A DNA stretch of 64,000 nucleotides from Sphingomonas panni (GCF_022664435.1 NZ_JAKREU010000006.1:124001-188000), one strand, 5' to 3'; positions 52,365 to 61,988 are shown, counted from the stretch's first letter. Numbers and translations: made by a program. Notes: generated by a model not told the origin, from the sequence alone.

Positions 52365-53489
52365 ATGTCGATCCGCCCGTGGCGCGATATCCACCGCCGC
52401 CAGAGCCGCAAGATCATGGTCGGCAATGTGCCGGTCGGCGGTGACGCCCCGGTGACGGTGCAGACGATGACCAACACCGACACGTCGGATGCGGTGGCGA
52501 CGATCGACCAGATCCGCCGCTGCGAAGAGGCGGGCGCAGACATCATCCGCGTGTCGTGCCCGGACGTCGAAAGCACCGCCGCGCTGCGCCAGATCACTCG
52601 CGCCGCCCGCGTGCCGATCGTCGCCGACATCCATTTCCATTACAAGCGCGCGCTGGAAGCCGCCGATGCAGGTGCCGCGTGCCTGCGGATCAATCCGGGC
52701 AATATCGGGTCGAACGAGCGCGTCGCCGAAGTCGTCCGCGCCGCCAAGGCCAATGGCTGCGCGATCCGCATCGGCGTGAACGGCGGCTCCCTCGAAAAGC
52801 ACCTGCTCGAAAAATATGGCGAACCGTGCCCCGATGCGCTGGTCGAGTCGGCGATGGACCATATCAAGCTGTTGCAGGACCATGACTTCCACGAATTCAA
52901 GGTCGCGGTGAAGGCATCCGACCTGTTCCTGGCGGTCGCGGCCTATCAGCAGCTGGCCGAGATGGTCGACTGCCCGCTACATCTTGGCATTACCGAGGCG
53001 GGTGGGTTCGTCGGCGGGACGGTCAAGTCGTCGATCGGCATCGGATCGCTGCTGTGGTTCGGGATCGGCGACACGATCCGCGTGTCGCTGTCGGCCGAGC
53101 CGGAAGAGGAAGTGCGCGTCGGGTTCGAGATCCTGAAGGCGCTGGGCATCCGCAATCGCGGCGTGCGCGTCGTGTCGTGCCCGTCCTGCGCGCGGCAGGG
53201 CTTCGACGTGATCCGCACCGTACAGGCGCTGGAGGAGCGGCTGCAGCATATCCGGACGCCGATGTCGCTGTCGGTGCTGGGCTGCGTCGTCAACGGCCCC
53301 GGCGAAGCGCGCGAAACCGACATCGGCATCACCGGCGGCGGCAATGGCAAGCACATGGTCTATCTGTCGGGGGTCACCGACCATCATGTGCAGGATGCCG
53401 ACATGATCGACCATATCGTCAAGCTGGTCGAGGCCAAGGCGGCAGAGATCGACGCGGCGAGTGCCGTGGTGCCGCAGGCAGCGGCGTAA
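52365..53489 (+). CDS. ispG: 4-hydroxy-3-methylbut-2-enyl-diphosphate synthase IspG
   Basis: This 374-residue iron-sulfur enzyme performs the penultimate step of the non-mevalonate isoprenoid pathway (MEcPP to HMBPP). It begins [20 protein letters not shown] and shows [25 protein letters not shown] and the [4Fe-4S] cysteines in [13 protein letters not shown] and [13 protein letters not shown]. The length is typical of the bacterial enzyme. It diverges from the acyltransferase gene, so its promoter lies in or close to that gene's 5' end. Confidence 0.96.
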   Translation: MSIRPWRDIHRRQSRKIMVGNVPVGGDAPVTVQTMTNTDTSDAVATIDQIRRCEEAGADIIRVSCPDVESTAALRQITRAARVPIVADIHFHYKRALEAADAGAACLRINPGNIGSNERVAEVVRAAKANGCAIRIGVNGGSLEKHLLEKYGEPCPDALVESAMDHIKLLQDHDFHEFKVAVKASDLFLAVAAYQQLAEMVDCPLHLGITEAGGFVGGTVKSSIGIGSLLWFGIGDTIRVSLSAEPEEEVRVGFEILKALGIRNRGVRVVSCPSCARQGFDVIRTVQALEERLQHIRTPMSLSVLGCVVNGPGEARETDIGITGGGNGKHMVYLSGVTDHHVQDADMIDHIVKLVEAKAAEIDAASAVVPQAAA

Positions 53490-53506
53490 AGTTCGACCTC
53501 ACCAAT

Positions 53507-53604
53507 CCCGTTCGGTTCGAGCAGCTTCGAGCCTGTCGAGAAGCGTCCGCCGAGAACGCTTCGCCCGGAGCGAAGGCTTCTCGACAAGCTCGAAGTGAAC
53601 GGGG
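53507..53604. repeat. Palindromic intergenic repeat, family A copy 2
   Basis: This 98-base element begins CCCGTTCGGTTCGAGCAGCT and ends with ...CTCGAAGTGAACGGG, with inner arms TCGAGCCTGTCGAGAAGC and GCTTCTCGACAAGCTCGA. It shares its outer 40 bases almost exactly with the copy at 23520-23636. It lies between convergent ispG and DUF1345 genes, where it may end transcription from both sides. Confidence 0.85.
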
Positions 53605-53617
53605 TGGCCGGGGCTTG

Positions 53618-54256
53618 TTACGATCCCCCCAGCACGTTCACGCTGAACGCGACCACGCCTAGGTTGAAGACGAACGCGATCAGGCAATGGCCGGTTACCG
53701 TACGCCGCATCGTGCGCGAGGTGATCGACACGTCCGACGTCTGGAACGTCATGCCCAGCGTGAAGGCGAAATAGACGAAGTCCCAATAATCCGGTTCGTA
53801 GGTGCCGGGCATGTCGATCCCGCCGCTGTCCTTGCCCGCTTCGTCGGCAGTGTAGAACAGATGCGCGTAGTGCAGCGCATAGATGGTGTTGGCGAAGGTC
53901 CAGGCGAGCAGCAGCGTCGCGACTACCAGCACGACGATTCCGGTACTGGGCGCGCCGCGCTGACCCAGTTCGATCGCGATCGCTGTCAGCAGCACGATGG
54001 CGATCGCGGCGCACAGGATCAGCAATAGCCCGCGATTGGCGTCGTTGCGGACCGCCGCCTCCCGCATCCGCTCGGCCGAGGCACCCAGCAGCGACACGCA
54101 CGACAGGAGGAACACGACTGCCCCGATGTCGAACGCCAGCGGGATGCCGGCGCGCCAGCCAAGTGCGGGCACCGTCCAGCAACCGGCGGCGACCGCGACG
54201 GCGGCAAAGGCGACGAAGCGGGCAGGGGCAAGACGCTGGCCGAGATGCAGGGACAT
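53618..54256 (-). CDS. DUF1345 family membrane protein
   Basis: This 212-residue protein has about five hydrophobic segments and the DUF1345 hallmarks: YALHYAHLFYTADE, FVYFAFTLGMTFQTSDV and a closing NLGVVAFSVNVLGG. The family is widespread in proteobacteria; its role is unknown. The ATG at 54256 gives MSLHLGQRLAPARF. It is convergent with ispG across the family A repeat and diverges from the EamA transporter gene. Confidence 0.86.
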   Translation of the reverse strand: MSLHLGQRLAPARFVAFAAVAVAAGCWTVPALGWRAGIPLAFDIGAVVFLLSCVSLLGASAERMREAAVRNDANRGLLLILCAAIAIVLLTAIAIELGQRGAPSTGIVVLVVATLLLAWTFANTIYALHYAHLFYTADEAGKDSGGIDMPGTYEPDYWDFVYFAFTLGMTFQTSDVSITSRTMRRTVTGHCLIAFVFNLGVVAFSVNVLGGS

Positions 54257-54377
54257 GGGAGCGGTGTATCGGAGGTGGTCTGGCTTGCAAATCCTCACCG
54301 GCACGGGGAGGATAAGGTTGCTTCGTTGGACGGGCTACGCGACAGCAACGCCACCATCCCCAACTGGAGAGGTCCGC

Positions 54378-55271
54378 ATGTCCGCCGCCCCGTCCTCGCT
54401 GCGCGCCTTCCTCGTCGCGGGGGCCGGGATCATGGTCTATACGGTCATGGATGCGCTGATGAAGCAGTTGTCGATCGACAGCGGCGCGTACAACGCCGTG
54501 CTGTGGCGGTCGGTGGCCGGGGCGGTGCTGTGTGCCGTCGTATTCGTGGCGCGCGGGCGGCGCTGGCCGGCATGGGGCGTACTGAAGCTGCATATCGGAC
54601 GCGGCGTTTCAGCGGGGGCGTCGGTCGTGCTGTTCTTCTGGGGCCTCGCACGAGTGCCGATGGCGCAGGGCGTGGCGCTGACCTTCCTCGCGCCGCTGAT
54701 CGCCTTGTATCTGGCCGCGTTGTTCCTGGGCGAGACGATCCGCCGTGCGGCGATCATCGGGTCGCTGGTCGCGTCGGTCGGCGTGCTGGCGATCGCGGCG
54801 GGCGAGGTGCAGGCCGACGCATCGACGCAGGCGGTGCTAGGCAGCCTTGCCTGTGTCGCGGCGTCGATCCTCTATGCCGCCAGCCTGATCTTCCTGCGGC
54901 AACAGGCGCAGGCCGCCGACCCGCTGGAGGTCGCGTTGTTCTCCAGCCTCGTCATCGGCGCGATGCTGCTGCCCGCAGCGCCGTGGCTGGTTGCGGTGCC
55001 GGCACCGTCGCAATTGGGCGCGTTGATAGGGGCGGCGCTGCTCAATATCGCATCGGTAATGGCGCTGGCCTGGGCCTATGCGCGGGCGGAGGCGCAGGTG
55101 CTGGCCCCGGTCGAATATAGCGCGTTCGTGTGGGCGGCGATCACCGGGTGGATCGTGTTCGGCGAGACCGTTTCACCCTATACGGTGGTCGGTGCGCTGC
55201 TGATCGTGGCAGGGTGCATCGTCGCGGTCCGGCGACGGGTGCCGGCGGTGCAGAGCGAGGCGGGGGCATGA
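54378..55271 (+). CDS. EamA/DMT-family transporter
   Basis: This 297-residue protein has ten predicted membrane helices in two EamA halves. GIMVYTVMDALMKQLSIDSG opens the first, LTFLAPLIALYLAALFLGET closes it, and EYSAFVWAAITGWIVFGET with TVVGALLIVAGCIVAVRRR closes the second. DMT exporters of this type move amino acids or related metabolites outward. Its stop overlaps the start of a TfoX-like gene by four bases. The substrate is unknown. Confidence 0.88.
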   Translation: MSAAPSSLRAFLVAGAGIMVYTVMDALMKQLSIDSGAYNAVLWRSVAGAVLCAVVFVARGRRWPAWGVLKLHIGRGVSAGASVVLFFWGLARVPMAQGVALTFLAPLIALYLAALFLGETIRRAAIIGSLVASVGVLAIAAGEVQADASTQAVLGSLACVAASILYAASLIFLRQQAQAADPLEVALFSSLVIGAMLLPAAPWLVAVPAPSQLGALIGAALLNIASVMALAWAYARAEAQVLAPVEYSAFVWAAITGWIVFGETVSPYTVVGALLIVAGCIVAVRRRVPAVQSEAGA

Positions 55272-55642
55272 GCGCGGACGAAGGGTTGCTGGCGTGGATC
55301 GAGGAGTCGCTCGCCCCGCTCGGGCAGGTGACGTGGCGGCGGATGATGGGCGGCGCCACGCTGTATCTGGACGGCACCGTGTTCGCGATCGTCGGTGACG
55401 ATACGCTCTGGTTCAAGGCCGATGCGGAGAGCGATGTCACCTGGGATGCCGCCGGTGCGGAACGGTTTTCGATGGAGCGCAAGGACGGCAGCATCGCGAC
55501 GATGAACTATCGTCGTGCGCCGGACGACGTGCTCGACGATGCCGATGCGCTGCGCGAATGGGCGGTGCTGGCGGTAGAGGCCGGGCGGCGCGCGCCGGTG
55601 AAGAAGCGCAAGCAGCGCGATCAGGCGTCACCCCGGACTTGA
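55268..55642 (+). CDS. TfoX/Sxy N-terminal domain protein
   Basis: This 124-residue protein is almost entirely a TfoX N-terminal domain: LAWIEESLAPLGQVTWRRMM at the start, GGATLYLDGTVFAIVGDDTL and FKADAESDVTWDAAG in the core. TfoX/Sxy proteins regulate competence in gamma-proteobacteria, but stand-alone N-domain proteins are common elsewhere with no known role. It is coupled to the EamA transporter gene by four bases. The last four residues and the stop codon are encoded by the left arm of a palindromic repeat that begins at 55626. Confidence 0.85.
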   Translation: MSADEGLLAWIEESLAPLGQVTWRRMMGGATLYLDGTVFAIVGDDTLWFKADAESDVTWDAAGAERFSMERKDGSIATMNYRRAPDDVLDDADALREWAVLAVEAGRRAPVKKRKQRDQASPRT

Positions 55643-55706
55643 TCCGGGGTCCCGCTTTCCCTTCCGTCGAGAAGAAGCGGGACCCCGGGTCAAGCCCGGG
55701 GTGACG
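55626..55706. repeat. Palindromic repeat, family B-like copy 4, reaching into the TfoX gene
   Basis: The arms CGTCACCCCGGACTTGATCC (then GGGGTCCCGCTT) and GCGGGACCCCGGGTCAAGCC (then CGGGGTGACG) are nearly complementary over about 30 bases with a short loop. The element starts inside the end of the TfoX-like gene and supplies its stop codon. It lies between this gene and the convergent ppa gene. Confidence 0.85.
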
Positions 55707-55746
55707 AAGAATGGGGGATCGTCAAGTGTATCCCCCAGAGCTCAAA

Positions 55747-56322
55747 TCAGCGACCCGGCACGTCGTATTCGTGCGGTTCCTCGCCCTTGGCCTTCGCCTC
55801 GTTATAGCGATCGATCGCCTCGGTCGTGATGCGCTTGGCTTCCTCGGCCCCGCCCCACGTCCCGATCCGGACCCACTTCTTCTTTTCGAGGTCCTTATAG
55901 TGGGTGAAGAAATGTTCGATCTGTTCGAACACGATCTCCGGCAGATCGGCCTTTTCGCCGACATTGCTATAATAGGGGAAGGTCGAGTCGACCGGCACGC
56001 ACACCAGCTTTTCGTCGCCGCCGGCTTCGTCCTCGAGGTTCAGCACCGCGATCGGACGCGCGCGAACGACGCAGCCGGGAATGAAGGGCGAGCGCGACAC
56101 GACCAGCGCGTCGAGCGGATCGCCGTCGGGCGACAGGGTATGCGGCACGAAGCCGTAGTTGGCCGGATAGCGCATCGGCGTGTGGAGGATGCGATCGACG
56201 AACAGCGCGCCCGACGCCTTGTCGAATTCATACTTCACCGGTTCGCCGCCGGTGGGCACTTCGATGATGACGTTCAGGCTCTTGGGCGGATCGTCGCCGA
56301 CCGGCACCATGTCGATGCGCAT
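55747..56322 (-). CDS. ppa: Inorganic pyrophosphatase (family I)
   Basis: This 191-residue cytoplasmic enzyme hydrolyses pyrophosphate. Family I residues are all present: EVPTGGEPVKYEFDKASGAL, RYPANYGFVPHTLSPDGDPL with the Asp-rich metal site DGDPLDALVV, and VDSTFPYYSNVGEKADL. The length matches soluble bacterial PPases. An in-frame ATG starts the protein at MRIDMVPVGDDPP. Confidence 0.95.
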   Translation of the reverse strand: MRIDMVPVGDDPPKSLNVIIEVPTGGEPVKYEFDKASGALFVDRILHTPMRYPANYGFVPHTLSPDGDPLDALVVSRSPFIPGCVVRARPIAVLNLEDEAGGDEKLVCVPVDSTFPYYSNVGEKADLPEIVFEQIEHFFTHYKDLEKKKWVRIGTWGGAEEAKRITTEAIDRYNEAKAKGEEPHEYDVPGR

Positions 56323-56424
56323 TGTTATTACTCCCTCATCACACGCTGCAGCGCGGTAGACGCGCCCTTTACCGTTTATTCACGAACGGAAAAGCCGCTT
56401 TTCCTTGGAATCGTTACGGACGCG

Positions 56425-56455
56425 CCCATCCGGTCCCGATCTGGGACCGGATGGG
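56425..56455 (-). terminator. Hairpin terminator after the M61 peptidase gene
   Basis: A perfect 13-base stem (CCCATCCGGTCCC at 56425-56437, GGGACCGGATGGG at 56443-56455) with a five-base loop lies eight bases past the peptidase stop. T-runs are lacking on the minus-strand side, while TTTCATTT follows on the plus side. A bidirectional or Rho-assisted stop is likely. Confidence 0.65.
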
Positions 56456-56462
56456 TCGCCTT

Positions 56463-58421
56463 TCATTTGGCGGCGAGCAGCCGGTCGATGCCGTTTTCGC
56501 CATCGCCGATCTTCTCCAGCCGCGGATAACGATGGCCTTCGTTATAGGGGATGGCGATCTCGCGCACCGCATCGTCCATGCGGACGGTCAGGCGGATCGG
56601 GTCCTTCGACCCCTTGGCCGCGCCGACGGCGTCGCGCAGCCGGTCGGGGGTATAGGCGGTGCCATTGACCGCGATGATGGTGGTGCCGGTTTCGAAGCCC
56701 GCCTTGAACGCCGGGCTGCCCCACATCACGCTGCCGACCTTGCCGTCCTTATTGGCGGTAAGGCCCAGCGAATAGGGCAGCGACACGCCGCCGCCGCTCT
56801 TCTCGCGGCCCTTCAGGTAGGGCGTCGGGGTGTCGGTATAGACGATGCGATACCCATTGGCGGCAAAGCCGTCGATCGGCGCGCGGTCGGTACGGGCGTT
56901 CAGGCGCCGGTCGAGGAAGCCGGCCCAGTCATAGGGCTGGATGCCGTTCAGCGTCTTGATGACATCCGCCAGCGTATAGGGCAGCACGCCCCAGTCGCCG
57001 TCACGCACCCCGAAGAAGGCGCGGGCGAAATCGTCCATCGACTTGGTGCCGCCCGACTGCTTGCGCAGGATCGAGTCGACCTCCATCCACACCAGCAGGC
57101 CTTCGTTGTAATAATCCTCCGACCGCTGCCAGCTGACCCAGCCCTTGGGACGACGCGCGGTGATGACCGGATCGTTGGTGGTGTCGCTCAGCGGGCGCCA
57201 CTGGCGACCCTCTCGTGCGTCCAATGCGGCGGCGATGTCGGCATAGGCGTCGAGCGTATCCTGCTTCGACACCAGGCCCGAACGCGCCTGCAGCACATAG
57301 CCCCAGAACTGCGTCTGCCCCTCATAGACCCACAGCATCGAGTTGCGCATCGGCGTGCGGAAATCGGGGGTGAACAGGTCCGCCCCGCGCCGGAACTTGC
57401 CGTCCCAGCTATGGGTGAATTCGTGCGGCAGCAGGTTGCGTTCGCCCGGTCCCGCATTCCAGTCGGTGAAATAGCCCGGATCGACGCCGTTCTCCGACGA
57501 ACGATGATGTTCGAGGCCGATCGATCCCATCTTGTCGGTGATCGAGAGCAGGAATTCGTACTTGTCGTAATGCTGCGCGCCGAACAGCTTCACTGCCTGT
57601 TCGACCAGCCGGGTATGCGCCGCGATCTGTTCGGGGGTGGCGGCCAGTTCGGACGGCTTGTCGGCAACGACGTTGAGGCCGACGCGATCGGTCAGCGGGA
57701 AGCGCTTGAAGTACTTGCCGGCGAATACGGGCGAATCGACCAGCGTCTCGTAGCTGGTGCGGTCATAGCGATAGACGCCGCCCTGCACCTTCGACGGCAG
57801 GCCCGACGCGGCGGTCCAGCCGGCGGGATAGCGCACGCTCGCCTCGATCGGGATACGGCGGGTGTAATAGCCGGCGGGATAGAGGCTGACCGATTCGAAC
57901 TGCAGGTTCAGCATTTCCGGCGTGACGACGATCCGGCCCTGATCGCCCTGCGTGGCGGTCAGGAACTGGAACTGGACGTCGAGGTTCTTCGCGCCCGTCG
58001 GCACGTCGATGTGGAAGGCGAACATGTCCAGCACGTCGCGGGTCCAGGGAAGTTGGCGGCCGTTGGCACGCACGACGAGGCCGGCCAGCTTCTCGATTTC
58101 GCCGCGGGGCCCATGCTTGCCCGGCAGCCATTTCGGCATGAGCAGCACCATGTGGCCGCTACGGGCGACCGGGATGGTTTCCTTCACGCGGAAAATGCCC
58201 TGCACCGTGTCGGTCGCATCGACGTCCAGCTTGATCGTGCCGGGATAATCCACGTCGCGCGCGGCGGGCACGGTGTCGATGATCGGTGTCGGCTGGGGCA
58301 GGGTGTTGCCCGGCGGGTTGATCTGCTGTGCGGCGGCGGGAAGGGCGGTGGTGGTCAGCAGCAACGCGGCAAGAACGATACGCAAGGGCAGATACTTCCT
58401 TTGGAAAAGGATATGCTTCAC
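56463..58421 (-). CDS. M61 family metallopeptidase (glycyl aminopeptidase-like) with PDZ domain
   Basis: This 652-residue exported protein has a signal peptide (IVLAALLLTTTALPAAAQ, ending near residue 32), an N-terminal beta domain, a gluzincin core with the zinc motif LLPHEFTHSWDGK (about residue 335) and a downstream VYEGQTQFWGY glutamate, and a C-terminal PDZ-like domain (about 540-630, SPAFKAGFETGTTIIAVNG). Relatives from Sphingomonas cleave N-terminal glycine or alanine from peptides. A strong hairpin follows the stop. Confidence 0.92.
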   Translation of the reverse strand: MKHILFQRKYLPLRIVLAALLLTTTALPAAAQQINPPGNTLPQPTPIIDTVPAARDVDYPGTIKLDVDATDTVQGIFRVKETIPVARSGHMVLLMPKWLPGKHGPRGEIEKLAGLVVRANGRQLPWTRDVLDMFAFHIDVPTGAKNLDVQFQFLTATQGDQGRIVVTPEMLNLQFESVSLYPAGYYTRRIPIEASVRYPAGWTAASGLPSKVQGGVYRYDRTSYETLVDSPVFAGKYFKRFPLTDRVGLNVVADKPSELAATPEQIAAHTRLVEQAVKLFGAQHYDKYEFLLSITDKMGSIGLEHHRSSENGVDPGYFTDWNAGPGERNLLPHEFTHSWDGKFRRGADLFTPDFRTPMRNSMLWVYEGQTQFWGYVLQARSGLVSKQDTLDAYADIAAALDAREGRQWRPLSDTTNDPVITARRPKGWVSWQRSEDYYNEGLLVWMEVDSILRKQSGGTKSMDDFARAFFGVRDGDWGVLPYTLADVIKTLNGIQPYDWAGFLDRRLNARTDRAPIDGFAANGYRIVYTDTPTPYLKGREKSGGGVSLPYSLGLTANKDGKVGSVMWGSPAFKAGFETGTTIIAVNGTAYTPDRLRDAVGAAKGSKDPIRLTVRMDDAVREIAIPYNEGHRYPRLEKIGDGENGIDRLLAAK

Positions 58422-58456
58422 CGGATGCTTACCATCCCGGGTGTAGCGGATTGCCC

Positions 58457-59755
58457 ATGTATCAGCCTAACTCGATCAGCGCGCAAGCCGAACCCGACCA
58501 GCGACCGCCATCGGCGGTATCGTCGGGCGTGGGACTTGCCGGGCTGGCCGGGCTGCTCGCCTGGGTTGCGGTGGCGTGGCATTACGGGATGGACGGGCCC
58601 TATGCCGCGCTGGTCAACGTCGCGGCCTGCGCGCTGCCGATGGTGCTGTGGTCGCTGCTGGTCGACAAGGTGCATCGCAACCCATCGACCGGGATCGACT
58701 GGACGAACGTGCGGCCGTGGCGCGAGACGGTCGAGATCAGCCTGACCAAATTGGCCGGGTTGTGGATCACTTGGGGCCTGATCGCGGCGATCTATGCCAC
58801 CGGGCGGTTCTATTGGGAGGGCGGGTTCGCCTTTTCGATGTGGGTGTTCGGCTGGGCGTCGGTGCCGCTGTTCGTGCTGTCGATCCCGTACATATTGTGG
58901 ATCGACCGGCGGCTCGTCGAACCGAAAGATGGCTGCTGGGCGCTGGGTGCGTGGGCGATGCACCTCGACGAGCCGATCGACCGCGAGGCCATCTTCAACC
59001 ATCTGCGGGGCTGGGCAGTGAAGGCGTTCTTCCTCGTCTTCATGCTCGCCATCGTGCCCCCGGGGTTCGGCGAGTTCATCCGGACGCAGCGCTCCGCCGT
59101 GCTGACCGGGCCGGTGCCGCTGGCCAACTGGCTCATCACCTTCATGTTCGTGATCGACGTCGCGTTCGCGACGGCGGGCTATATCCTCGCGATGCGGCCG
59201 CTCGACACCCATATCCGCAGCGCGACGCCCTATGCGGCCGGATGGTCGGCGGCGCTGATCTGCTATCCGCCGTTCATCCTCATGGCGAATGGTGGCCCAC
59301 TCGATTACCATCCGGGGACGGCGGACTGGACCTACTGGTTCGCAGACTATCCCGTGCTGCTGTGGATCGTGGGGGCGGTGCTGGTCGGGCTGACCGCGAT
59401 CTATGCGTGGGCGACGATGGCATTCGGCCTGCGGTTTTCGAACCTGACGCATCGCGGCATCCTGACGCATGGGCCGTATGCGTTCAGCCGGCACCCGGCC
59501 TATCTGTCGAAGAACCTGTTCTGGTGGATTTCGACCATTCCCGTGCTGACGACGGCGGACAGCTGGACCTCGGCGGCGCGCAGTACCGCGATTTTGGCCT
59601 GTGTCAGCGGGGTCTATTACTGGCGCGCCAAGACCGAGGAATGGCATCTGGGGCAGGACCCGGCGTACCGGGCGTATAGCGACTGGATGGTGCGGCGCGG
59701 GTTGGTGACGAAGCTGTTCCGTTCCTCCCCGGTGCGGGGGGGAACGGAAAGCTAG
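58457..59755 (+). CDS. Membrane methyltransferase, isoprenylcysteine carboxyl methyltransferase-like
   Basis: This 432-residue polytopic protein ends in the signature of the ICMT/phospholipid methyltransferase family: GLRFSNLTHRGILTHGPYAF, SRHPAYLSKNLFWW and a late Glu pair in WRAKTEEWHLGQDPAY that helps bind SAM. The N-terminal ~250 residues add about six further membrane segments of unknown role, making it longer than simple ICMTs of about 200 residues. The substrate is not known. It converges with gshA, and the two stop codons overlap within CTAG. Confidence 0.82.
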   Translation: MYQPNSISAQAEPDQRPPSAVSSGVGLAGLAGLLAWVAVAWHYGMDGPYAALVNVAACALPMVLWSLLVDKVHRNPSTGIDWTNVRPWRETVEISLTKLAGLWITWGLIAAIYATGRFYWEGGFAFSMWVFGWASVPLFVLSIPYILWIDRRLVEPKDGCWALGAWAMHLDEPIDREAIFNHLRGWAVKAFFLVFMLAIVPPGFGEFIRTQRSAVLTGPVPLANWLITFMFVIDVAFATAGYILAMRPLDTHIRSATPYAAGWSAALICYPPFILMANGGPLDYHPGTADWTYWFADYPVLLWIVGAVLVGLTAIYAWATMAFGLRFSNLTHRGILTHGPYAFSRHPAYLSKNLFWWISTIPVLTTADSWTSAARSTAILACVSGVYYWRAKTEEWHLGQDPAYRAYSDWMVRRGLVTKLFRSSPVRGGTES

Positions 59756-61125
59756 AAACTATATTCGCCGTAGACCTTCGACAGGTCGCCGCCCCATTCG
59801 CCGGCGAACTTGTCGAGCAATATCTGCGCCGGCACCTTGCCCGAGCGCACGACTTCGCGCAGCGGTTCGAGGAAGCCGCTTTCATCCTCCCCCGACACGC
59901 TCAACCGACGGCGGGCGCTGAGGCCCCGGCCGGCGATGTCGAGCACCTCGCCGGCGACGTCGCGCAAGCGTCCGCCACCGGGCAGCGGTGCGTCGAGGCC
60001 GAGCGCGGGCACGCTGTCGCGAAGTTGCTGGCGGTCCTCGATCGACCAGCCCTTCACAAGGTCCCATGCGGCGTCGAGCGCTTGCCCGTCGTAGAGCAGC
60101 CCGACCCACAGCGCCGGCAGCGCGCAGATGCGCCCCCAAGGTCCGCCATCCGCGCCCCGCATTTCGAGGAAGGTCTTTAGGCGCACTTCGGGGAAGGCTG
60201 TCGAAAGGTGGTCGGCCCAATCCTCCATCGTCGGCTTCTCGCCGGGGAGGACCGACAGCTCGCCCTTCAGGAAGTCGCGGAACGACAGGCCGGCGGCGTC
60301 GATATATTTGCCGTCGCGATAGACGAAATACATCGGCACATCGAGCGCATAGTCGGCATAGCGTTCGTAGCCGAAGCCGTCCTCGAACACGAACGGCAAC
60401 ATGCCGGTACGCGCGGGATCGGTGTCGGACCAGATGTGCGAGCGATAGGAAAGCTGGCCGTTGGGCAGGCCGTCGGTGAACGGCGAGTTGGCGAACAGCG
60501 CCGTCGCGAGCGGCTGCAGCGCCAGCCCCACGCGGAATTTCTGCACCATGTCGGCTTCGCTCGCATAGTCGAGGTTCACCTGGATGGTGCAGGTGCGCAG
60601 CATCATGTCGAGACCCATGCTGCCGACGCGCGGCATGTGGTTGAGCATGATGCCATAGCGGCCCTTGGGCATGATCGGCAGCTCGTCGCGCCGCTTGTCG
60701 GGCCACATGCCCAGCCCCAGGAAGCCGAGGCCGAGTTCGTCGCCGACCGCCTTCACCTGATCCAGATGGCGGCCGGTTTCGGCACAGGTCTGGTGCAGGT
60801 TTTCGAGCGGCGCGCCCGACAGTTCGAACTGCCCGGCGGGTTCGAGACTGACCGAACCGTCCTTGCCGCTCAGCGCGATGACCTTGCCGCCCTCCAGCAC
60901 GGGCTGCCAGCCGAAGCGTTCGAGGCCGGCGAGCAGGTCGCGGATGCCACCCGGTTCGTCATAGGATGGGGCGGCATGGTCGCTGGTACGATAGACGAAT
61001 TTCTCATGCTCGGTGCCGATCCGCCACCGCTCGGCAGGCTTCTCGCCCCCGGCGAAATAGGCGATCAGTTGCGAACGGTCGTCGATGACCGCTGCGTTGC
61101 TGTCCGAAACGGTCTTTGTGCTCAT
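59752..61125 (-). CDS. gshA: Glutamate-cysteine ligase, plant/proteobacterial type
   Basis: This 457-residue enzyme makes gamma-glutamylcysteine, the first step of glutathione synthesis. It has the GCS2-like core of the plant-type enzyme: RWRIGTEHEKFVYR, VSLEPAGQFELSGAPLENLH, MPKGRYGIMLNHMPRVGSMG and TIQVNLDYASEADMVQKFR. The cytoplasmic location follows from the absence of a signal peptide. ATGs at 61137 and 61125 are both possible; neither has a clear ribosome binding site, and I prefer MSTKTVSDS. rsmE lies just upstream on the same strand. Confidence 0.94.
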   Translation of the reverse strand: MSTKTVSDSNAAVIDDRSQLIAYFAGGEKPAERWRIGTEHEKFVYRTSDHAAPSYDEPGGIRDLLAGLERFGWQPVLEGGKVIALSGKDGSVSLEPAGQFELSGAPLENLHQTCAETGRHLDQVKAVGDELGLGFLGLGMWPDKRRDELPIMPKGRYGIMLNHMPRVGSMGLDMMLRTCTIQVNLDYASEADMVQKFRVGLALQPLATALFANSPFTDGLPNGQLSYRSHIWSDTDPARTGMLPFVFEDGFGYERYADYALDVPMYFVYRDGKYIDAAGLSFRDFLKGELSVLPGEKPTMEDWADHLSTAFPEVRLKTFLEMRGADGGPWGRICALPALWVGLLYDGQALDAAWDLVKGWSIEDRQQLRDSVPALGLDAPLPGGGRLRDVAGEVLDIAGRGLSARRRLSVSGEDESGFLEPLREVVRSGKVPAQILLDKFAGEWGGDLSKVYGEYSF

Positions 61126-61192
61126 GGTCGCGCCCATACGCCGCGCGGACGGGCCGCGCTAGGGGGCTGTCATTGATAGGGGCAAAGCTCGC

Positions 61193-61936
61193 CTACCAGT
61201 CGCCGGCCGCCGCCATCCACAGCGCGGTCGCCGCCGCCGCCGCCGTCTCGGCACGCAGGATACGGGGGCCGAGCGCCATGCCTACCGCCTGGGGATGGGC
61301 ACGGATCGAATCGCGTTCCTCCGGATCGAAGCCGCCCTCCGGCCCGATCAGGATCGCCGCCGGGCCGGGGCGGGCGCGCATGGCTGCCAGTGCGGGGACG
61401 CCGCCGGTCTCGTCGGCGAAGAACAGCGCGCGCTCGGCCGGCCAGTCGCGCAGCAGGGCGGGCAGCTTGACCGGTTCGGCGAGCGCGGGGAGGGCCGTGC
61501 GGCCGCATTGCTCCGCCGCCTCGATCGCGTGCGCGCGCAGGCGATCGAGGTTCAGGCGGTCGACCACCGTCCGCCGGGTCAGCACCGGCACGATCCGGTC
61601 GACGCCCAGCTCGCACGCCTTTTCAATCACCCAGTCGATCCGGCCCTTCTTGGTCGGGGCGATGCAGAGCCACAGGTCGGGCACGGTTTCGCGCGGGCGA
61701 AGATGGTCGGCGACGGCGAGGGTCAGGTCGCGCTTGCGCACCTCGGTCGCATGGGCGAGCCATTCGCCGGTCGCATCGTCGAACAGGCGGACGATGTCGC
61801 CGTCCTTCACCCGCATCACCGACAGCAGGTAATGCGCCTGCGCGCCGTCGAGGCGGATGCGAGCGTGTTCGGACAGCGGCTGGTCGACGAACAGGCGGGG
61901 CGACGAATCGGGCGGCCAGGCGGGGGTAGCGGGCAT
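61193..61936 (-). CDS. rsmE: 16S rRNA (uracil(1498)-N(3))-methyltransferase RsmE
   Basis: This 247-residue SPOUT-class methyltransferase has an N-terminal PUA-like domain (RLFVDQPLSEHARIRLDGAQ) and the trefoil-knot SAM site ILIGPEGGFDPEE followed by ALGPRILRAETAAAA. It methylates U1498 of 16S rRNA. About 67 bases separate it from gshA downstream, a gene order common in alphaproteobacteria. Confidence 0.94.
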   Translation of the reverse strand: MPATPAWPPDSSPRLFVDQPLSEHARIRLDGAQAHYLLSVMRVKDGDIVRLFDDATGEWLAHATEVRKRDLTLAVADHLRPRETVPDLWLCIAPTKKGRIDWVIEKACELGVDRIVPVLTRRTVVDRLNLDRLRAHAIEAAEQCGRTALPALAEPVKLPALLRDWPAERALFFADETGGVPALAAMRARPGPAAILIGPEGGFDPEERDSIRAHPQAVGMALGPRILRAETAAAAATALWMAAAGDW

Positions 61937-61988
61937 GAGGACGCTATAGCAGGTAGGACAGGATTGGGCAGGCCACCGCCCCCATCAG

